Shown here piece by piece: positions 18,801-29,208 of a stretch of DNA of 64,000 nucleotides. The position numbers and the translations under genes were made by a program. The notes beneath the pieces are model-generated. The model was given only the letters and a program-made list of their open reading frames with translations, had not been told where the DNA came from and did no database searches. The stretch spans positions 1,302,001 through 1,366,000 of the forward strand of contig NZ_CP013254.1 of NCBI RefSeq assembly GCF_001482365.1, in the 5' to 3' direction. The stretch comes from Kocuria flava (GTDB taxonomy: Bacteria > Actinomycetota > Actinomycetes > Actinomycetales > Micrococcaceae). The stretch's first letter is position 1. Each line of letters opens with the position of its first letter.

Positions 18801-19499
18801 GTGCTCGCAGCGCCCGCAGCGGCCCACGGCGTCGTCGTGCCAGTCCACGGGCCCGTCCTGGGCGCGGTGCGCGGCCGCGGCCGCGGCGAAGCGCTCGCGG
18901 TGCTCGCGGTGGACGGCGAGGAACTCGGCCACGGGGAAGGAGGCCTCGGTGCGGTCGCCCAGCACGAGCACGACCTCGGGGGCCACGGGCACCCCGGCGC
19001 GCTCGAGCTGGTCGGCGTAGGCGGCCAGCTGCAGCAGCGCGGTGACCTTGGCGTGGCGGGCGAGCTTGGTGTCGTGCACGGCGTAGGAGCCGTCGGGGCG
19101 GCGCACGAGGAAGTCCGCCCGGCCGTGGAAGGCGCCGTCGAAGAAGGAGGCCTGGAAGACCACGTCCGCGCCCGCGCGCAGCGCCGCGAGGGTCTCCTCG
19201 TGCTTGGCCACCAGCGCGGCGCGCTCGAGGGTCCGGGCAGGCCGGACCTCGTGCACGCCGCGACCGGTGGCCGGGTCCCAGCGGCCGTGGGCGGCCAGGT
19301 GCTCCTCGAGCACGCGCAGCTCGTGGGCGTCGCCGAGGGCGGCCGTGCGGGCGAGCATCGGGTCGCGCTCCTCGGCCCGGCGCGGGGCGCGGCCGAGCTT
19401 CTCGTCGAGCACGCTCAGCGACGCGAAGGGGCACTGGGCGGCGCGGACCAGGTCGCTCGCGGAGAAGACGAGGTCGGCCTCGGGGCCCAGCAGGAACAT
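15867..19499 (-). CDS. TM0106-type RecB-like nuclease fused to an SF1 (Upf1/DNA2-like) helicase
   Basis: A 1,210-residue fusion. Residues about 1-240 form a RecB-like nuclease domain: GRAD near 125, DTK near 142 as the D...DxK catalytic set, and the Cys cluster CGRCEHC near 230. Residues about 330-530 look like an RNase H-fold exonuclease (VFFDFEGDPLW, YNAYDCLSTLRLRDWL). From about 800 onward is an SF1 helicase: Walker A QGPPGSGKS near 825, LLVVDEAGQ near 935, DRFQGQEAPVVIVT and NVAVSRG near the end. Such proteins are annotated as putative nucleases; DNA repair or anti-phage roles are possible but untested. The ATG at 19499 has a GGAAGG-like site upstream. It is translationally coupled to an unknown downstream gene. 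Confidence 0.85.
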   Translation of the reverse strand: MFLLGPEADLVFSASDLVRAAQCPFASLSVLDEKLGRAPRRAEERDPMLARTAALGDAHELRVLEEHLAAHGRWDPATGRGVHEVRPARTLERAALVAKHEETLAALRAGADVVFQASFFDGAFHGRADFLVRRPDGSYAVHDTKLARHAKVTALLQLAAYADQLERAGVPVAPEVVLVLGDRTEASFPVAEFLAVHREHRERFAAAAAAHRAQDGPVDWHDDAVGRCGRCEHCARAVAGHRDLLLTAGMSGRARRTLRDQHGVRTIDELAVLPDPPGSRLPAALRRLRDQAAMQTGRGREDGAVEYDRDGTRRRVAWRVVSREPVRRLPAPDPGDVFFDFEGDPLWQDPHDPSSWGLEYLFGVVEQPPSPDAEPVFRAFWAHDRDGEREALREFLHYLARRRAEHPGMHVYHYADYEKAALRRLSLAHAVGEDAVDELLREGVLVDLYDTVRASLRVSASSYSIKQLEPLYMGERLRTGDVVDAGASVVAHADWCAARDAGREDEARRILAGIADYNAYDCLSTLRLRDWLLGLAGISPDPADHAGRPVQEVLVPPGDVPGEELPEPERRLREALDDPGCTGALGEAGRTAVAMVASATGYHRRERKQYWWSHFDRLEAPVEDWEETRDVFVVSRGEVLRDWAADPDRPRAAPTRLLRLSGRFGEGSTVRPGTDGLFLLYGPPVPAHLAEDAAARASGRAGEWTGRVEEVEEHTDGGAVVVVRERLRRPRGAPAPEPWAQLPLALTPATPVATASLEESLQALAARTADALPQLPGHPGVDLLLRRAPRPAGGPLPVPGPGADGTITAVVTALRGLERGCLAVQGPPGSGKSFLGAHVIGRLVAAGWRIGVVAQSHAVVENLLTGVVGRGGVPGQRVAKKPAAGETAEREVPWERVAGKDLARFLDEGGAVVGGTAWDFSSAKNLDDDALDLLVVDEAGQFSLANTLAVARAAPRLLLLGDPQQLPQVSQGTHPLPVDESALGWLSRGAPTLPAEHGYFLDRTWRMHPRLCEPVSELSYAGRLGSAPAASRRALTGVAPGLRTCYVPHAGNTTASPEEAERVVALARGFVGTPWHPGPDEPPVPLGPEDVLVVAAYNAQVELVARALEDAALRAPDGTGVRVGTVDRFQGQEAPVVIVTMAASSAASGRGADFLLMPNRINVAVSRGQWCAVLVRSPGLTDHLPATPEGLRVLGRFARLCRRGEPAGTP

Positions 19500-19926
19500 G
19501 CGCTTCCTTCCGACGGCGCCGGGTCGGTCCCGGGCTGCGCGTCCATCGAACCACAGGGGCCGGACGCCGCAAGGAGCCGGGAGGGCGGCGGGCGGGGATC
19601 GGCCGGCAGGCGCGGGGCCTGCCGGCCGACTCCCGCGGCCCGGGACCCGGGCGGCGGGACCGACCGGGAGAGGTCGGGGGACGCGGCACGGGTGGGGGGA
19701 CCCCCGCCGCCGCCGGGCACCGCGCGGGTGCGCACCGGCTGACCTCGATCCCGGTCAGCGGTCCCGGGACGCCGATGGGGGGATGCGTCCCCGGGGACCG
19801 CCGGGCCGGCGGCGCCGACCCGCTCCGACTCTATCCATTCACATGCATTTGCAACAGGGATGAGATGCGGGGAGGGGCCGGGGACCCTCCGGTCCCCGGC
19901 CCCTCCCCGTGCGGGCGCGATGGCGC
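19500..19926. other. 427-base gene-free interval between ppa and the nuclease-helicase
   Basis: No supported gene. It holds the ppa terminator (19869-19908) and a less GC-rich patch at 19828-19863. Read on the minus strand that patch contains TTGCAA and TAGAGT 15 bases apart, a weak promoter candidate pointing at the nuclease-helicase and implying a long leader. The rest is GC-rich with no strong structure seen. Confidence 0.4.
19869..19908 (-). terminator. 16-bp perfect hairpin, terminator of ppa
   Basis: GGGGAGGGGCCGGGGA (19869-19884) pairs exactly with its complement (19893-19908) over an 8-base loop that can itself pair at its ends. It starts 19 bases past the ppa stop. Confidence 0.75.
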
Positions 19927-20454
19927 TCAGTCGGTGGAGGACGCCTTCTCCTGCGCCTCGGCGGCGGAGTCGTAGGCGGACTGCTCGAAGCGCTCGACGG
20001 CCTCGGTGACCAGCCGCTCGGCGGTCTCCTTGCCCTCCCAGCCCTCGCCCTTGACCCACTTGTTGGGCTCGAGGTCCTTGTAGCGCTCGAAGAAGTGCTG
20101 GATCTCCTTCTGCTTGAACTCGTCGATGTCGTCCAGGCCCTGGATGTGGTCGTAGCGCTTGTCCGTGGACACGCACAGGATCTTCGCGTCGCCGCCGGCC
20201 TCGTCGTTCATGTTGAACACGGCGATCGGGCGGGCCTCGACCAGCACGCCGGGGACGATGTCGAAGTCCAGCAGGACCAGGGCGTCCAGCGGGTCGCCGT
20301 CCTCGCCCAGGGTGTCCTCGAAGTAGCCGTAGTGGGCCGGGTACTGCATCGACGTGAACAGGACGCGGTCCAGGCGCAGCCGGCCGGTCTCGTGGTCGAT
20401 CTCGTACTTCACGCGCGAGCCCTTGGGGATCTCGATGGTGACGTCCAACTCCAT
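19927..20454 (-). CDS. ppa: inorganic pyrophosphatase, family I
   Basis: A 175-residue soluble family I pyrophosphatase, hydrolysing diphosphate to drive biosynthetic reactions. Metal-binding signatures are [11 protein letters not shown] (near residue 55) and the downstream acidic cluster around [22 protein letters not shown]. It also has YPAHYGY with the conserved Tyr. The ATG at 20454 has GAGGAG 7 bases upstream. It is divergent from dacB, an arrangement common in this family of bacteria. Confidence 0.97.
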   Translation of the reverse strand: MELDVTIEIPKGSRVKYEIDHETGRLRLDRVLFTSMQYPAHYGYFEDTLGEDGDPLDALVLLDFDIVPGVLVEARPIAVFNMNDEAGGDAKILCVSTDKRYDHIQGLDDIDEFKQKEIQHFFERYKDLEPNKWVKGEGWEGKETAERLVTEAVERFEQSAYDSAAEAQEKASSTD

Positions 20455-20621
20455 GGTGGTTCTCCTCGTGCAGGGAGTCCTCGTCCGGCGAGGACCCGGT
20501 GACAGCGGCCGGGCACGGCCGCACCACCCCGTCGGGGCGGTGGCAATCCGTCCCCACGATAGCGGCGCCCGCGCGGGCGGCGGTAACCGCACGCGCCCGG
20601 CCGCGGGCGCACAATGGGCCC

Positions 20622-22079
20622 GTGGCCCCCGACCCCCGCCCCCGCCCCCGCGCCCGCACGCCCCGGGTGCTCGCCGCGCTGCTCGCGCTCGCGTGCGCCG
20701 CCACCGCCGCCTGGCTGCACCCGCACCTGGCCCCGGCCGGTGCGGAGGTGCCCGCCGCGCGCACCGTGCCGGCGGGCCCGCCCGAGCCCGCCGGCGCCAC
20801 CCGCCCCGACCCCGGTGCGCCGCGGCCGGCCGCCGCCGACGTCACCGCCGCCGTCGAGCACGCCCTCACCGGGGTGCCCGCCGCGCGGCGCTCCGTGCTC
20901 GTGGCCGACGCCCTCACCGGCGAGCCCCTCGCCACCCGGGACCCGGACGCCGCGCTCGTGCCCGCGTCCAACCAGAAGCTCGTCACGCTGCTGTCGCTGC
21001 TCACCCACGCCGGTCCCGGCGAGCGCCTGCGCACCCGGGTGCTCGCCGGGGACGCCCCGGGCACGGTCGTGCTCACGGGCGGCGGCGACGTCCTGCTCGG
21101 CGCCGGGTCCTCGGACCCGGAGGCCGTCGCGGGCCGGGCGGGGCTGCGCACCCTCGCCGAGCGCACCGCCGCCGCGCTCGCCGGGCGCGGGACCACCGGC
21201 CCCGTGACCGTCCGGTGGGACGCCTCCCTCTTCCCGGGGCCGGCCCTCAACCCCGCCTGGGCCGACGGCGACGTCGCCGCCGGGCGGATCGGGCCGACGA
21301 CGGCGCTGGCCCTCGCCGGGGACACCCTCGGCGAGGGGGCCGGTGCCGCCGCCGGGGACCCGGCCGGGGCGCAGGCCCCTCCCGCGGCGCAGGACCCCGC
21401 CGCGCGGGCCGCCGCGGTCCTGGCCGCCGAGCTGGACCGGCTGCTGCCGGGCGGTGCCGCCGTGGCGCCCGGACCGGGGCCGGCCCCGCCCGGCGCCGCC
21501 GAGCTCGCCGCGGTCGAGTCGGCCGCCCTGGCCGAGCAGGCGGAGCTGATGGTCCGCGAGTCGCGCAACGACCTCGCCGAGGCCCTGGGCCGGGTCGCCG
21601 CGGTCGCGGCCGGCCTGCCCGGCAGCATCGAGGGTGCGCGCACCGCCGCCGAGCGGGCCCTGGCAGCCCACGGGATCCCCGCCGAGGGGGCCGTGCTCTC
21701 CGACGCCTCGGGGATGTCGCTGCAGGACCGGCTCCCGGCCCGCACCCTCGAGCACCTCGTGCGCGTGCTCGTCACCGACACCGGCGGCCGGCTCGCCCCG
21801 GGCGCCCGCGCCCTGCCCGTGGCCGGGGCCACCGGGACCCTCGCGGCGCGCTTCGACGACCCCGGCGAGCAGGCCGGCCGCGGCGCCGCCCGGGCCAAGA
21901 CCGGCACGCTGTTCACCGTGGTCTCCCTCTCGGGGCACGTCAGCACCCGCGACGGGCGGCTGCTCACCTTCGCCGTGCTCCTGGACGGGGTCACCGACCC
22001 GGCCGCGGCCCGCGACGCCGTCGACCGCGCCGTGGCGGCGCTCGCGGACCTGTGCGCCGCCCCGTGCACGGCCCCCTAG
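20622..22079 (+). CDS. dacB: D-alanyl-D-alanine carboxypeptidase / endopeptidase (PBP4, peptidase S13)
   Basis: A 485-residue class C low-molecular-weight penicillin-binding protein, trimming peptidoglycan cross-links outside the membrane. An N-terminal anchor or signal helix ([17 protein letters not shown]) is followed by a Pro/Ala-rich stretch. The three active-site motifs are SNQK (in PASNQKLVT), SDASGMS as the S-x-N-type box (Ser-Asp-Ala-Ser-Gly, the usual Asn replaced as in several S13 members), and KTG in RAKTGTL. The GTG at 20622 is chosen because the charged/hydrophobic leader starts there and CACAAT lies six bases before it; a longer in-frame start adds 41 unlikely residues. It is divergent from ppa. 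Confidence 0.9.
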   Translation: MAPDPRPRPRARTPRVLAALLALACAATAAWLHPHLAPAGAEVPAARTVPAGPPEPAGATRPDPGAPRPAAADVTAAVEHALTGVPAARRSVLVADALTGEPLATRDPDAALVPASNQKLVTLLSLLTHAGPGERLRTRVLAGDAPGTVVLTGGGDVLLGAGSSDPEAVAGRAGLRTLAERTAAALAGRGTTGPVTVRWDASLFPGPALNPAWADGDVAAGRIGPTTALALAGDTLGEGAGAAAGDPAGAQAPPAAQDPAARAAAVLAAELDRLLPGGAAVAPGPGPAPPGAAELAAVESAALAEQAELMVRESRNDLAEALGRVAAVAAGLPGSIEGARTAAERALAAHGIPAEGAVLSDASGMSLQDRLPARTLEHLVRVLVTDTGGRLAPGARALPVAGATGTLAARFDDPGEQAGRGAARAKTGTLFTVVSLSGHVSTRDGRLLTFAVLLDGVTDPAAARDAVDRAVAALADLCAAPCTAP

Positions 22080-22300
22080 ACCGCACGCCACCGGCCGCAC
22101 CCGCCCCGTCCCGCCGCACCCGCCCCGTCCCGTCCCGCACTTCCCCGCGGGAACCCGCTGCCGCGCCGGGTCCCCGCCGCGGCAGCGGCGTGGGACCGCG
22201 CGGGAGGGGACAGGGCGCGCGGGCGGGGGAGGGACGTGCGGGCGGTGCAACAGTCCGGCGGCCGAGGGGGTTCCCCGGGCCGGTGTGGTTGCATGAGGGC

Positions 22301-23497
22301 ATGAGCGCTCCAGACCGCAGCCCGGACCCCGCCACCGGCCCCGCGACGGGAGCCGCGGGGACCTCCGCCGCGGACGGCGCGGCACCGGCGATCGTGCGCT
22401 GGGACCTCGCGGCGGAGACCGCCGCGCGGATCACCCCGGCCGGCCCCCGGCTCCCGGCCCGGGCGATGCGCTCCGCCGTCGCCTCCCTGCGCCGCCACGC
22501 CGAGGACTCCGTGGACCACGTCCACCGCATCTCCGGGCTGGACGCCGCCCGCGACCTGCGCGACTCCACGGTGCTGGTCGTGGACCGCGCCGGCTGGGCC
22601 AAGGCCAACGCCCAGTCCTTCGAGGTCCTCATGGAACCGGCCGCCCAGGCGCTGCGCCGCCGCCGCCCCGAGCAGTTCGGGGCCGCCGCCACCGCGCTCG
22701 GCGGGACCGCCACGGCCGTGGAGATGGCCGGGGTGCTGGGCTTCCTCTCCGCGAAGGTGCTCGGGCAGTACGACCCCTACGCCGGGCTCGTCTCCGCGGA
22801 GGCCGCGGCCCGGCACCCGGGCGGGCGGCTGATGCTCGTGGCCCCGAACATCCTCACGGTGGAGCGCGAGCTCAACGTGGAGCCCGAGGACTTCCGGCTG
22901 TGGGTGTGCCTGCACGAGCAGACCCACCGGGTGCAGTTCGCAGCGGCGCCCTGGCTCCGCACCCACATGCTCGAGCAGATCCGCCTGCTCTCCGACTCCG
23001 TGCTGGGCCAGCCCGAGGCCCTGGGGGAGCGGCTGGGCGAGGCCGTCCGCTCCCTCACGGCCCGCCGCCCCGCCGACGGCCCGGCCGAGCCCTCGCTGGG
23101 GCTGGTGGGGCTGCTCATGGGCCGGCGGGAGAAGGAGGTCCTCTCCCACCTCACCGCGGTGATGAGCCTGCTCGAGGGCCACGCCAACTTCGTGATGGAC
23201 GGCGTCGACGCCTCGGTGGTGCCCTCCGTGCGCACCATCCGCCGCCGCTTCGAGCGGCGCTCCGAGCTGCAGGGGGCCCTCGACCGGTTCGTGCGCCGCC
23301 TGCTCGGGATGGACGCCAAGATGCGCCAGTACAGCGACGGCCAGCGCTTCGTGACGGCCGTCGTCGCGGCGAGCGGGCTCGCGGGGTTCAACCGGATCTG
23401 GGAGCGCGTCGAGCACCTGCCCTCCGAGGCCGAGATCCACGACCCGCAGCGGTGGATCGACCGCGTGCTGACTCCGGGGGCGCACCCCTCCTCTTGA
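22301..23497 (+). CDS. zinc-dependent metalloprotease-like protein (DUF2342, F420-biosynthesis-associated)
   Basis: A 398-residue DUF2342 protein. The zincin motif HEQTH near residue 208 and a downstream glutamate in LLEGHANFVMD suggest a metal site. The first 30 residues are a low-complexity Ala/Pro/Thr tail. The family is labelled 'coenzyme F420 biosynthesis-associated' by genome context, but its activity is not established to my knowledge. It lies between dacB and the tilS group, a conserved neighbourhood in related actinobacteria. The start is ATG at 22301. Confidence 0.85.
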   Translation: MSAPDRSPDPATGPATGAAGTSAADGAAPAIVRWDLAAETAARITPAGPRLPARAMRSAVASLRRHAEDSVDHVHRISGLDAARDLRDSTVLVVDRAGWAKANAQSFEVLMEPAAQALRRRRPEQFGAAATALGGTATAVEMAGVLGFLSAKVLGQYDPYAGLVSAEAAARHPGGRLMLVAPNILTVERELNVEPEDFRLWVCLHEQTHRVQFAAAPWLRTHMLEQIRLLSDSVLGQPEALGERLGEAVRSLTARRPADGPAEPSLGLVGLLMGRREKEVLSHLTAVMSLLEGHANFVMDGVDASVVPSVRTIRRRFERRSELQGALDRFVRRLLGMDAKMRQYSDGQRFVTAVVAASGLAGFNRIWERVEHLPSEAEIHDPQRWIDRVLTPGAHPSS

Positions 23498-23543
23498 TCG
23501 CGACCTGGGAGTGTGCTAGGAATCCGCGACCCCGGTCTGACAT

Positions 23544-23561
23544 GCAAATACATTGATTTGC
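23544..23561. promoter_or_regulatory. AT-rich inverted repeat GCAAAT-N6-ATTTGC
   Basis: GCAAAT (23544-23549) and ATTTGC (23556-23561) flank ACATTG in an otherwise very GC-rich region 84 bases upstream of the small regulator gene. It looks like a dimeric regulator site. TGCAAATGCAT, nearly the same half, occurs on the minus strand at 19843-19853. Confidence 0.45.
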
Positions 23562-23615
23562 GACCGCCTGGAAGGGGGGCGCCACCGCCGGTCACGGCGC
23601 GCAACGCGGTAGGTG

Positions 23616-23630
23616 ACAGAAGATTTCTGT
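23616..23630. promoter_or_regulatory. 15-base palindrome just before the small HTH regulator
   Basis: ACAGAAGATTTCTGT is a perfect palindrome around a GAT centre, ending 14 bases before the GTG start of the HTH protein. It is well placed for autoregulation of that gene and of the tilS-hpt genes behind it. Confidence 0.5.
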
Positions 23631-23644
23631 GCCAAGATCTTTAC

Positions 23645-24124
23645 GTGAGCACAGAGAACATCGAACAGCAGGTCCGGCTGTACGGCCAGCCGCTCTCGGA
23701 GCGGTTCGGCGCGATCGTCCAGGCCTACGGCATCACCCAGCGGCGGCTCGCCGAGGTCCTCGGCCTGTCCGCCCCCATGCTGTCGCAGCTCAACAGCGGC
23801 CGGCGGATCAAGATCGGCAACCCGGCCGTCTACGAGCGCCTCGTCATGCTCGAGCAGCGCATCGGCACCCCGGACGTCGAGGAGGTCCTCGCGCAGGTCG
23901 AGGCCTCCCAGCCCGTGCTGTCGACCACGCAGATCCAGGCGGGCATCCACAGCGAGACCAACGCCGTGGCCGCCCTCGCGACCGTCGTCCCGCAGCGTGA
24001 GCTCGAGGTCGCCGTGGACCTGCTGGGGGAGGGTGCTCCCACGCTCGCCAAGGTCGTGGGCCTGGCCGTGCGCGAGGCGGAGCACCGCCAGGCCGTGAGC
24101 GCCCGCGAGGGCGCCCGCGGGTGA
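23645..24124 (+). CDS. XRE-like helix-turn-helix DNA-binding protein
   Basis: A 159-residue protein. Residues about 15-60 form a Cro/CI-type helix-turn-helix (ITQRRLAEVLGLSAPMLSQLNSG). The rest (residues 60-150) is an uncharacterised helical domain ending VVGLAVREAEHRQAVS. GTG at 23645 is chosen because a palindrome and possible promoter directly precede it. It overlaps tilS by 4 bases, so the two are coupled. It may regulate the tilS-hpt-ftsH stretch; that is inference. Confidence 0.75.
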   Translation: MSTENIEQQVRLYGQPLSERFGAIVQAYGITQRRLAEVLGLSAPMLSQLNSGRRIKIGNPAVYERLVMLEQRIGTPDVEEVLAQVEASQPVLSTTQIQAGIHSETNAVAALATVVPQRELEVAVDLLGEGAPTLAKVVGLAVREAEHRQAVSAREGARG

Positions 24125-25260
24125 CGCAGTTCGGCCGCCGCGGCCGGCTGTCCCCGGACGTCGCCGCGGCACGGCGGCTCGTGCTCGACGCCGTCCGTGC
24201 GCACCCGGGGGCCGGCGGCGACCCGCTCGTGCTGGTCGCCTGCAGCGGCGGCCCCGACTCGCTGGCCCTGGCCGCGGCCGCGGCCCACTTCGCCCGCCGG
24301 GGCGTGCTGCGCGTGGGCGGGGTCGTCGTCGACCACGGGCTCCAGGAGGGCTCCGCCGAGGTCGCCGCCCGCACGGCGGAGACGCTGCGCGGGCTCGGGC
24401 TCGACCCCGTGCACATCACCGCCGTGACCGTCCGCCGCGGGACGGAGGGCCCCGAGATGGCCGCCCGCACGGCCCGCTACGCCGGGATCGCCGAGGTCGT
24501 GCGCCGCACCGGCGCCGCCGCGGTGCTGCTCGGGCACACCCTCGACGACCAGGCGGAGTCCGTGCTGCTGGGCCTGGCCCGCGGCTCCGGCACCCGGTCG
24601 CTGGCCGGCATGCCGCCGGTGCGCGAGCTCGACGGCGTCACCTACCTGCGGCCCTTCCTCGAGCTGACCCGCGAGCAGACGCTGGCCGTGTGCGCGGCCG
24701 AGCAGCTCGAGCCCTGGCACGACCCCACCAACGGCGACACCACGCTCACGCGCTCCCGGATCCGCCACCGAGTCCTGCCCGTCCTCGAGGCGGAGCTGGG
24801 GCCGGGGATCGCCCGTGCCCTGGCGCGCTCCGCCGCGATCCTGGGCCCCGACGCCCGCTTCCTCGACGAGGCCGGGGGCGAGCTGCTGGCCCGCGCCCGC
24901 GCCGCCGCGCCCCCGGCGCCCGGGCCGGGTGGACAGGAGCCGGGCGGTGCCCTCCGGCTCGACCTGGAGGTGCTGCAGGAGGCCCCCGAGGCCCTGCGCC
25001 GGCGGGCCCTGGCCGCGGCGGTCGTGGCCGCCGGCGGGCAGTCCCCGTCCCACGAGCGCCTCGGCGCCCTCGACGCGCTGGCCCGCGGCCGGGGCGCGGC
25101 GGGGCCGGTCCAGATGGCGGGTAAGGTGTCCGTGTGGCGCAGGCGCCCGCAGCCCGGCACCCGCGGGCCCGGGCACCTGGAGCTCGCCGGGGCGCGTCCC
25201 GGCGGGGCCGCCGCACCGGAATCCGGACCCGCATCGCACGAGGAGCGCCGTGAAGGCTGA
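24121..25260 (+). CDS. tilS: tRNA(Ile)-lysidine synthetase
   Basis: A 379-residue TilS, which adds lysine to C34 of tRNA-Ile(CAU) so that it reads AUA. The N-terminal PP-loop is ACSGGPDSLALA (near residue 40). The conserved HTLDDQAESVLLGLARGSG follows, then NGDTTLTRSRIRHRVLP. The C-terminal half is shorter and more divergent than in E. coli, as usual in actinobacteria. The GTG overlaps the upstream gene (GTGA). The 3' end overlaps hpt by 11 bases. Confidence 0.92.
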   Translation: MTQFGRRGRLSPDVAAARRLVLDAVRAHPGAGGDPLVLVACSGGPDSLALAAAAAHFARRGVLRVGGVVVDHGLQEGSAEVAARTAETLRGLGLDPVHITAVTVRRGTEGPEMAARTARYAGIAEVVRRTGAAAVLLGHTLDDQAESVLLGLARGSGTRSLAGMPPVRELDGVTYLRPFLELTREQTLAVCAAEQLEPWHDPTNGDTTLTRSRIRHRVLPVLEAELGPGIARALARSAAILGPDARFLDEAGGELLARARAAAPPAPGPGGQEPGGALRLDLEVLQEAPEALRRRALAAAVVAAGGQSPSHERLGALDALARGRGAAGPVQMAGKVSVWRRRPQPGTRGPGHLELAGARPGGAAAPESGPASHEERREG

Positions 25261-25801
25261 GGACGTCCAGGGGGATCTCACCGAGGTCCTGTTCACCAGG
25301 GAAGAGATCGAGGCGAAGATCGCCGAGCTCGCGGCGGCCGTGGACGCCGACTACCGGGGCCGCGACGTCCTGCTGGTCGGCGTGCTCAAGGGCGCCGTGA
25401 TGGTCATGGCCGATCTGTGCCGCGCCCTCAAGGGCCAGTACCCCATGGACTGGATGGCGGTGTCCTCCTACGGCTCCGGCACCAAGTCCTCCGGGGTGGT
25501 GCGGATCCTCAAGGACCTCGACACCGACCTCTCCGGGCGGGACGTGCTCATCGTCGAGGACATCATCGACTCCGGCCTCACCCTCTCCTGGCTGCGCGCC
25601 AACCTGCAGTCCCGCCGCGCCGCCTCGGTGGAGATCTGCGCGCTGCTGCGCAAGCCCGAGGCCGCGAAGACCGCGATCGACGTCCGCTACGTGGGCTGGG
25701 ACATCCCCAACGAGTTCGTGGTCGGCTACGGCCTCGACTACGCCGAGAAGTACCGCAACCTCGACTGCATCGCCACCCTGGCCCCGCACGTCTACGAGTG
25801 A
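25250..25801 (+). CDS. hpt: hypoxanthine(-guanine) phosphoribosyltransferase
   Basis: A 183-residue purine salvage enzyme, making IMP/GMP from hypoxanthine/guanine and PRPP. The PRPP-binding motif is VLIVEDIIDSGLTL (near residue 103). The flexible loop is SSYGSGTKSSG and the C-terminal purine-contact region is VVGYGLDYAEKYRNL. The GTG at 25250 has AGGAGCG upstream and lies inside tilS. The tilS-hpt-ftsH order is widely conserved. Confidence 0.95.
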   Translation: MKAEDVQGDLTEVLFTREEIEAKIAELAAAVDADYRGRDVLLVGVLKGAVMVMADLCRALKGQYPMDWMAVSSYGSGTKSSGVVRILKDLDTDLSGRDVLIVEDIIDSGLTLSWLRANLQSRRAASVEICALLRKPEAAKTAIDVRYVGWDIPNEFVVGYGLDYAEKYRNLDCIATLAPHVYE

Positions 25802-25816
25802 GCGCGCGGGCGCACC

Positions 25817-25857
25817 GCCCGCCGTCCCCGCCCGTGCCCCGGGCCGGGGCGGCGGGC
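25817..25857 (+). terminator. GC-rich hairpin after hpt
   Basis: GCCCGCCGTCCCCG (25817-25830) pairs with CGGGGCGGCGGGC (25845-25857) with one bulged T. It lies 15 bases past the hpt stop and before a -10-like TACATT (25916-25921) ahead of ftsH. Confidence 0.45.
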
Positions 25858-26004
25858 GCTGTCCGCTGACAGGGAACTCCCCGGCCCTTCCCGGCCCCCG
25901 CCGGTGGGCGGGCTGTACATTGTAGGTCTGCGTCCCCTGGACCGGCCCCGGGCGGGCCCGGTCCCGAGGGGGCCGGACCCACCATCCACGGGAGGATCAA
26001 CGGC

Positions 26005-28125
<2,121 letters not shown>

Positions 28126-28131
28126 GCGCCG

Positions 28132-28137
28132 CCTAGG
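28132..28137. repeat. target-site duplication CCTAGG, left copy
   Basis: CCTAGG immediately precedes the left inverted repeat and is repeated at 29218-29223. It fits the NCTAGN target preference known for IS481. Confidence 0.85.
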
Positions 28138-28165
28138 TGTACCCGGTCAGGACGTTGGTAGCAGG
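28138..28165 (+). repeat. left terminal inverted repeat of the IS481 element
   Basis: Pairs with 29190-29217; mismatches are at repeat positions 13, 16 and 23 only. Confidence 0.88.
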
Positions 28166-28239
28166 AGGGTGTTGACGTGAGGAGAGCCTCCGGGTGGGGT
28201 GTGGCTTGTCTAAGGCCCACATCCACCACGGAGGCTCCC

Positions 28240-29208
28240 GTGTCCCACCGTAATGCCCGCACCACCGTCCACGGCAGGCTGCTCATCGTCTCCCGGCACC
28301 GTTCCGGGATGCCGAAGTCCCACATCGCCAAAGCCATGGGGATCTCGCGCAAGTGTGTGTCTCACTGGATCGCCCGCTACGACACCGAGGGCGAGACCGG
28401 TCTGCAGGACCGGTCCTCCCGCCCGCACACCACCCCGACCCGCACCTGCCCGAGCACGGAGCAGCGGGTCCTGGCGCTGCGCGCCAGGACCCGGCGGGGC
28501 CAGGACTGGATCGCAGGTGAGCTGGGCATCCCGGCACGCACGGTGGGGCGGATCCTGGCCCGCCACCAGGTCCCGTACCTGCGGGAGCTGGACCCGCTCA
28601 CCGGTGCGGTGATCCGGTCCTCGAAGACCACCGCGGTGCGCTACGAACGCGAGCACCCCGGGGAGTTGGTGCACATGGACGTGAAGAAGCTCGGGCGGAT
28701 CCCTGATGGTGGCGGCTGGCGTGCCTTGGGGCGTGCGAACGCGGTCAGAGATCGACGCCATGGGCCCGGCTTCGACTACGTGCACTCGGTGGTCGACGAC
28801 CACTCGAGGCTGGCGTACTCGGAGATCCACGCCGATGAGAAGGGCGCCACCTGCGCGGAGTTCCTGGCCCGGGCGGCCGTCTACTTCGCCGGCCACGGGA
28901 TCCCGAGGATCGAGCGGGTGATGACCGACAACGCCTTCGCCTACCGTCATTCCGCGGCCGTGCGGGAGGTGGTCGCGGCCCTGGGTGCCAAGCAGATCTT
29001 CATCCGCCCGCACTGCCCGTGGCAGAACGGCAAGGTGGAGCGCCTCAACCGCACCCTGGCCACCGAGTGGGCCTACCGGCAGGTCTTCATCAGCAACGAC
29101 GAACGCACCGCCGCCCTTGCCCCCTGGATCGAGCACTACAACACTGAAAGACGCCACAGCGCACTCGGCGGACACCCACCGGTCAGCCGCCTGCGACCAA
29201 CCTCATGA
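28240..29208 (+). CDS. IS481-family transposase
   Basis: A 322-residue DDE transposase. An N-terminal helix-turn-helix (residues about 25-50, KSHIAKAMGISRKCVSHW) is followed by a second HTH-like region. The integrase core has Asp147 (VHMDVKK), Asp230 (VMTDNAF) and Glu267 (NGKVERLN), the full catalytic triad. GTG at 28240 is chosen because GGAGG lies 5-9 bases upstream and the family begins MSHRNAR. No frameshift or stop is seen. The stop is 9 bases from the right end of the element. Confidence 0.93.
   Translation: MSHRNARTTVHGRLLIVSRHRSGMPKSHIAKAMGISRKCVSHWIARYDTEGETGLQDRSSRPHTTPTRTCPSTEQRVLALRARTRRGQDWIAGELGIPARTVGRILARHQVPYLRELDPLTGAVIRSSKTTAVRYEREHPGELVHMDVKKLGRIPDGGGWRALGRANAVRDRRHGPGFDYVHSVVDDHSRLAYSEIHADEKGATCAEFLARAAVYFAGHGIPRIERVMTDNAFAYRHSAAVREVVAALGAKQIFIRPHCPWQNGKVERLNRTLATEWAYRQVFISNDERTAALAPWIEHYNTERRHSALGGHPPVSRLRPTS

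Noticed and set aside
15951..19742. 1,263-residue plus-strand open frame
   Set aside because: Mirror of the nuclease-helicase gene; low-complexity Gly/Ala/His/Val content with no domain.
20499..20621. Upstream start for dacB at 20499
   Set aside because: It would overlap the ppa promoter region and add 41 residues of non-signal sequence; the export helix begins just after GTG 20622.
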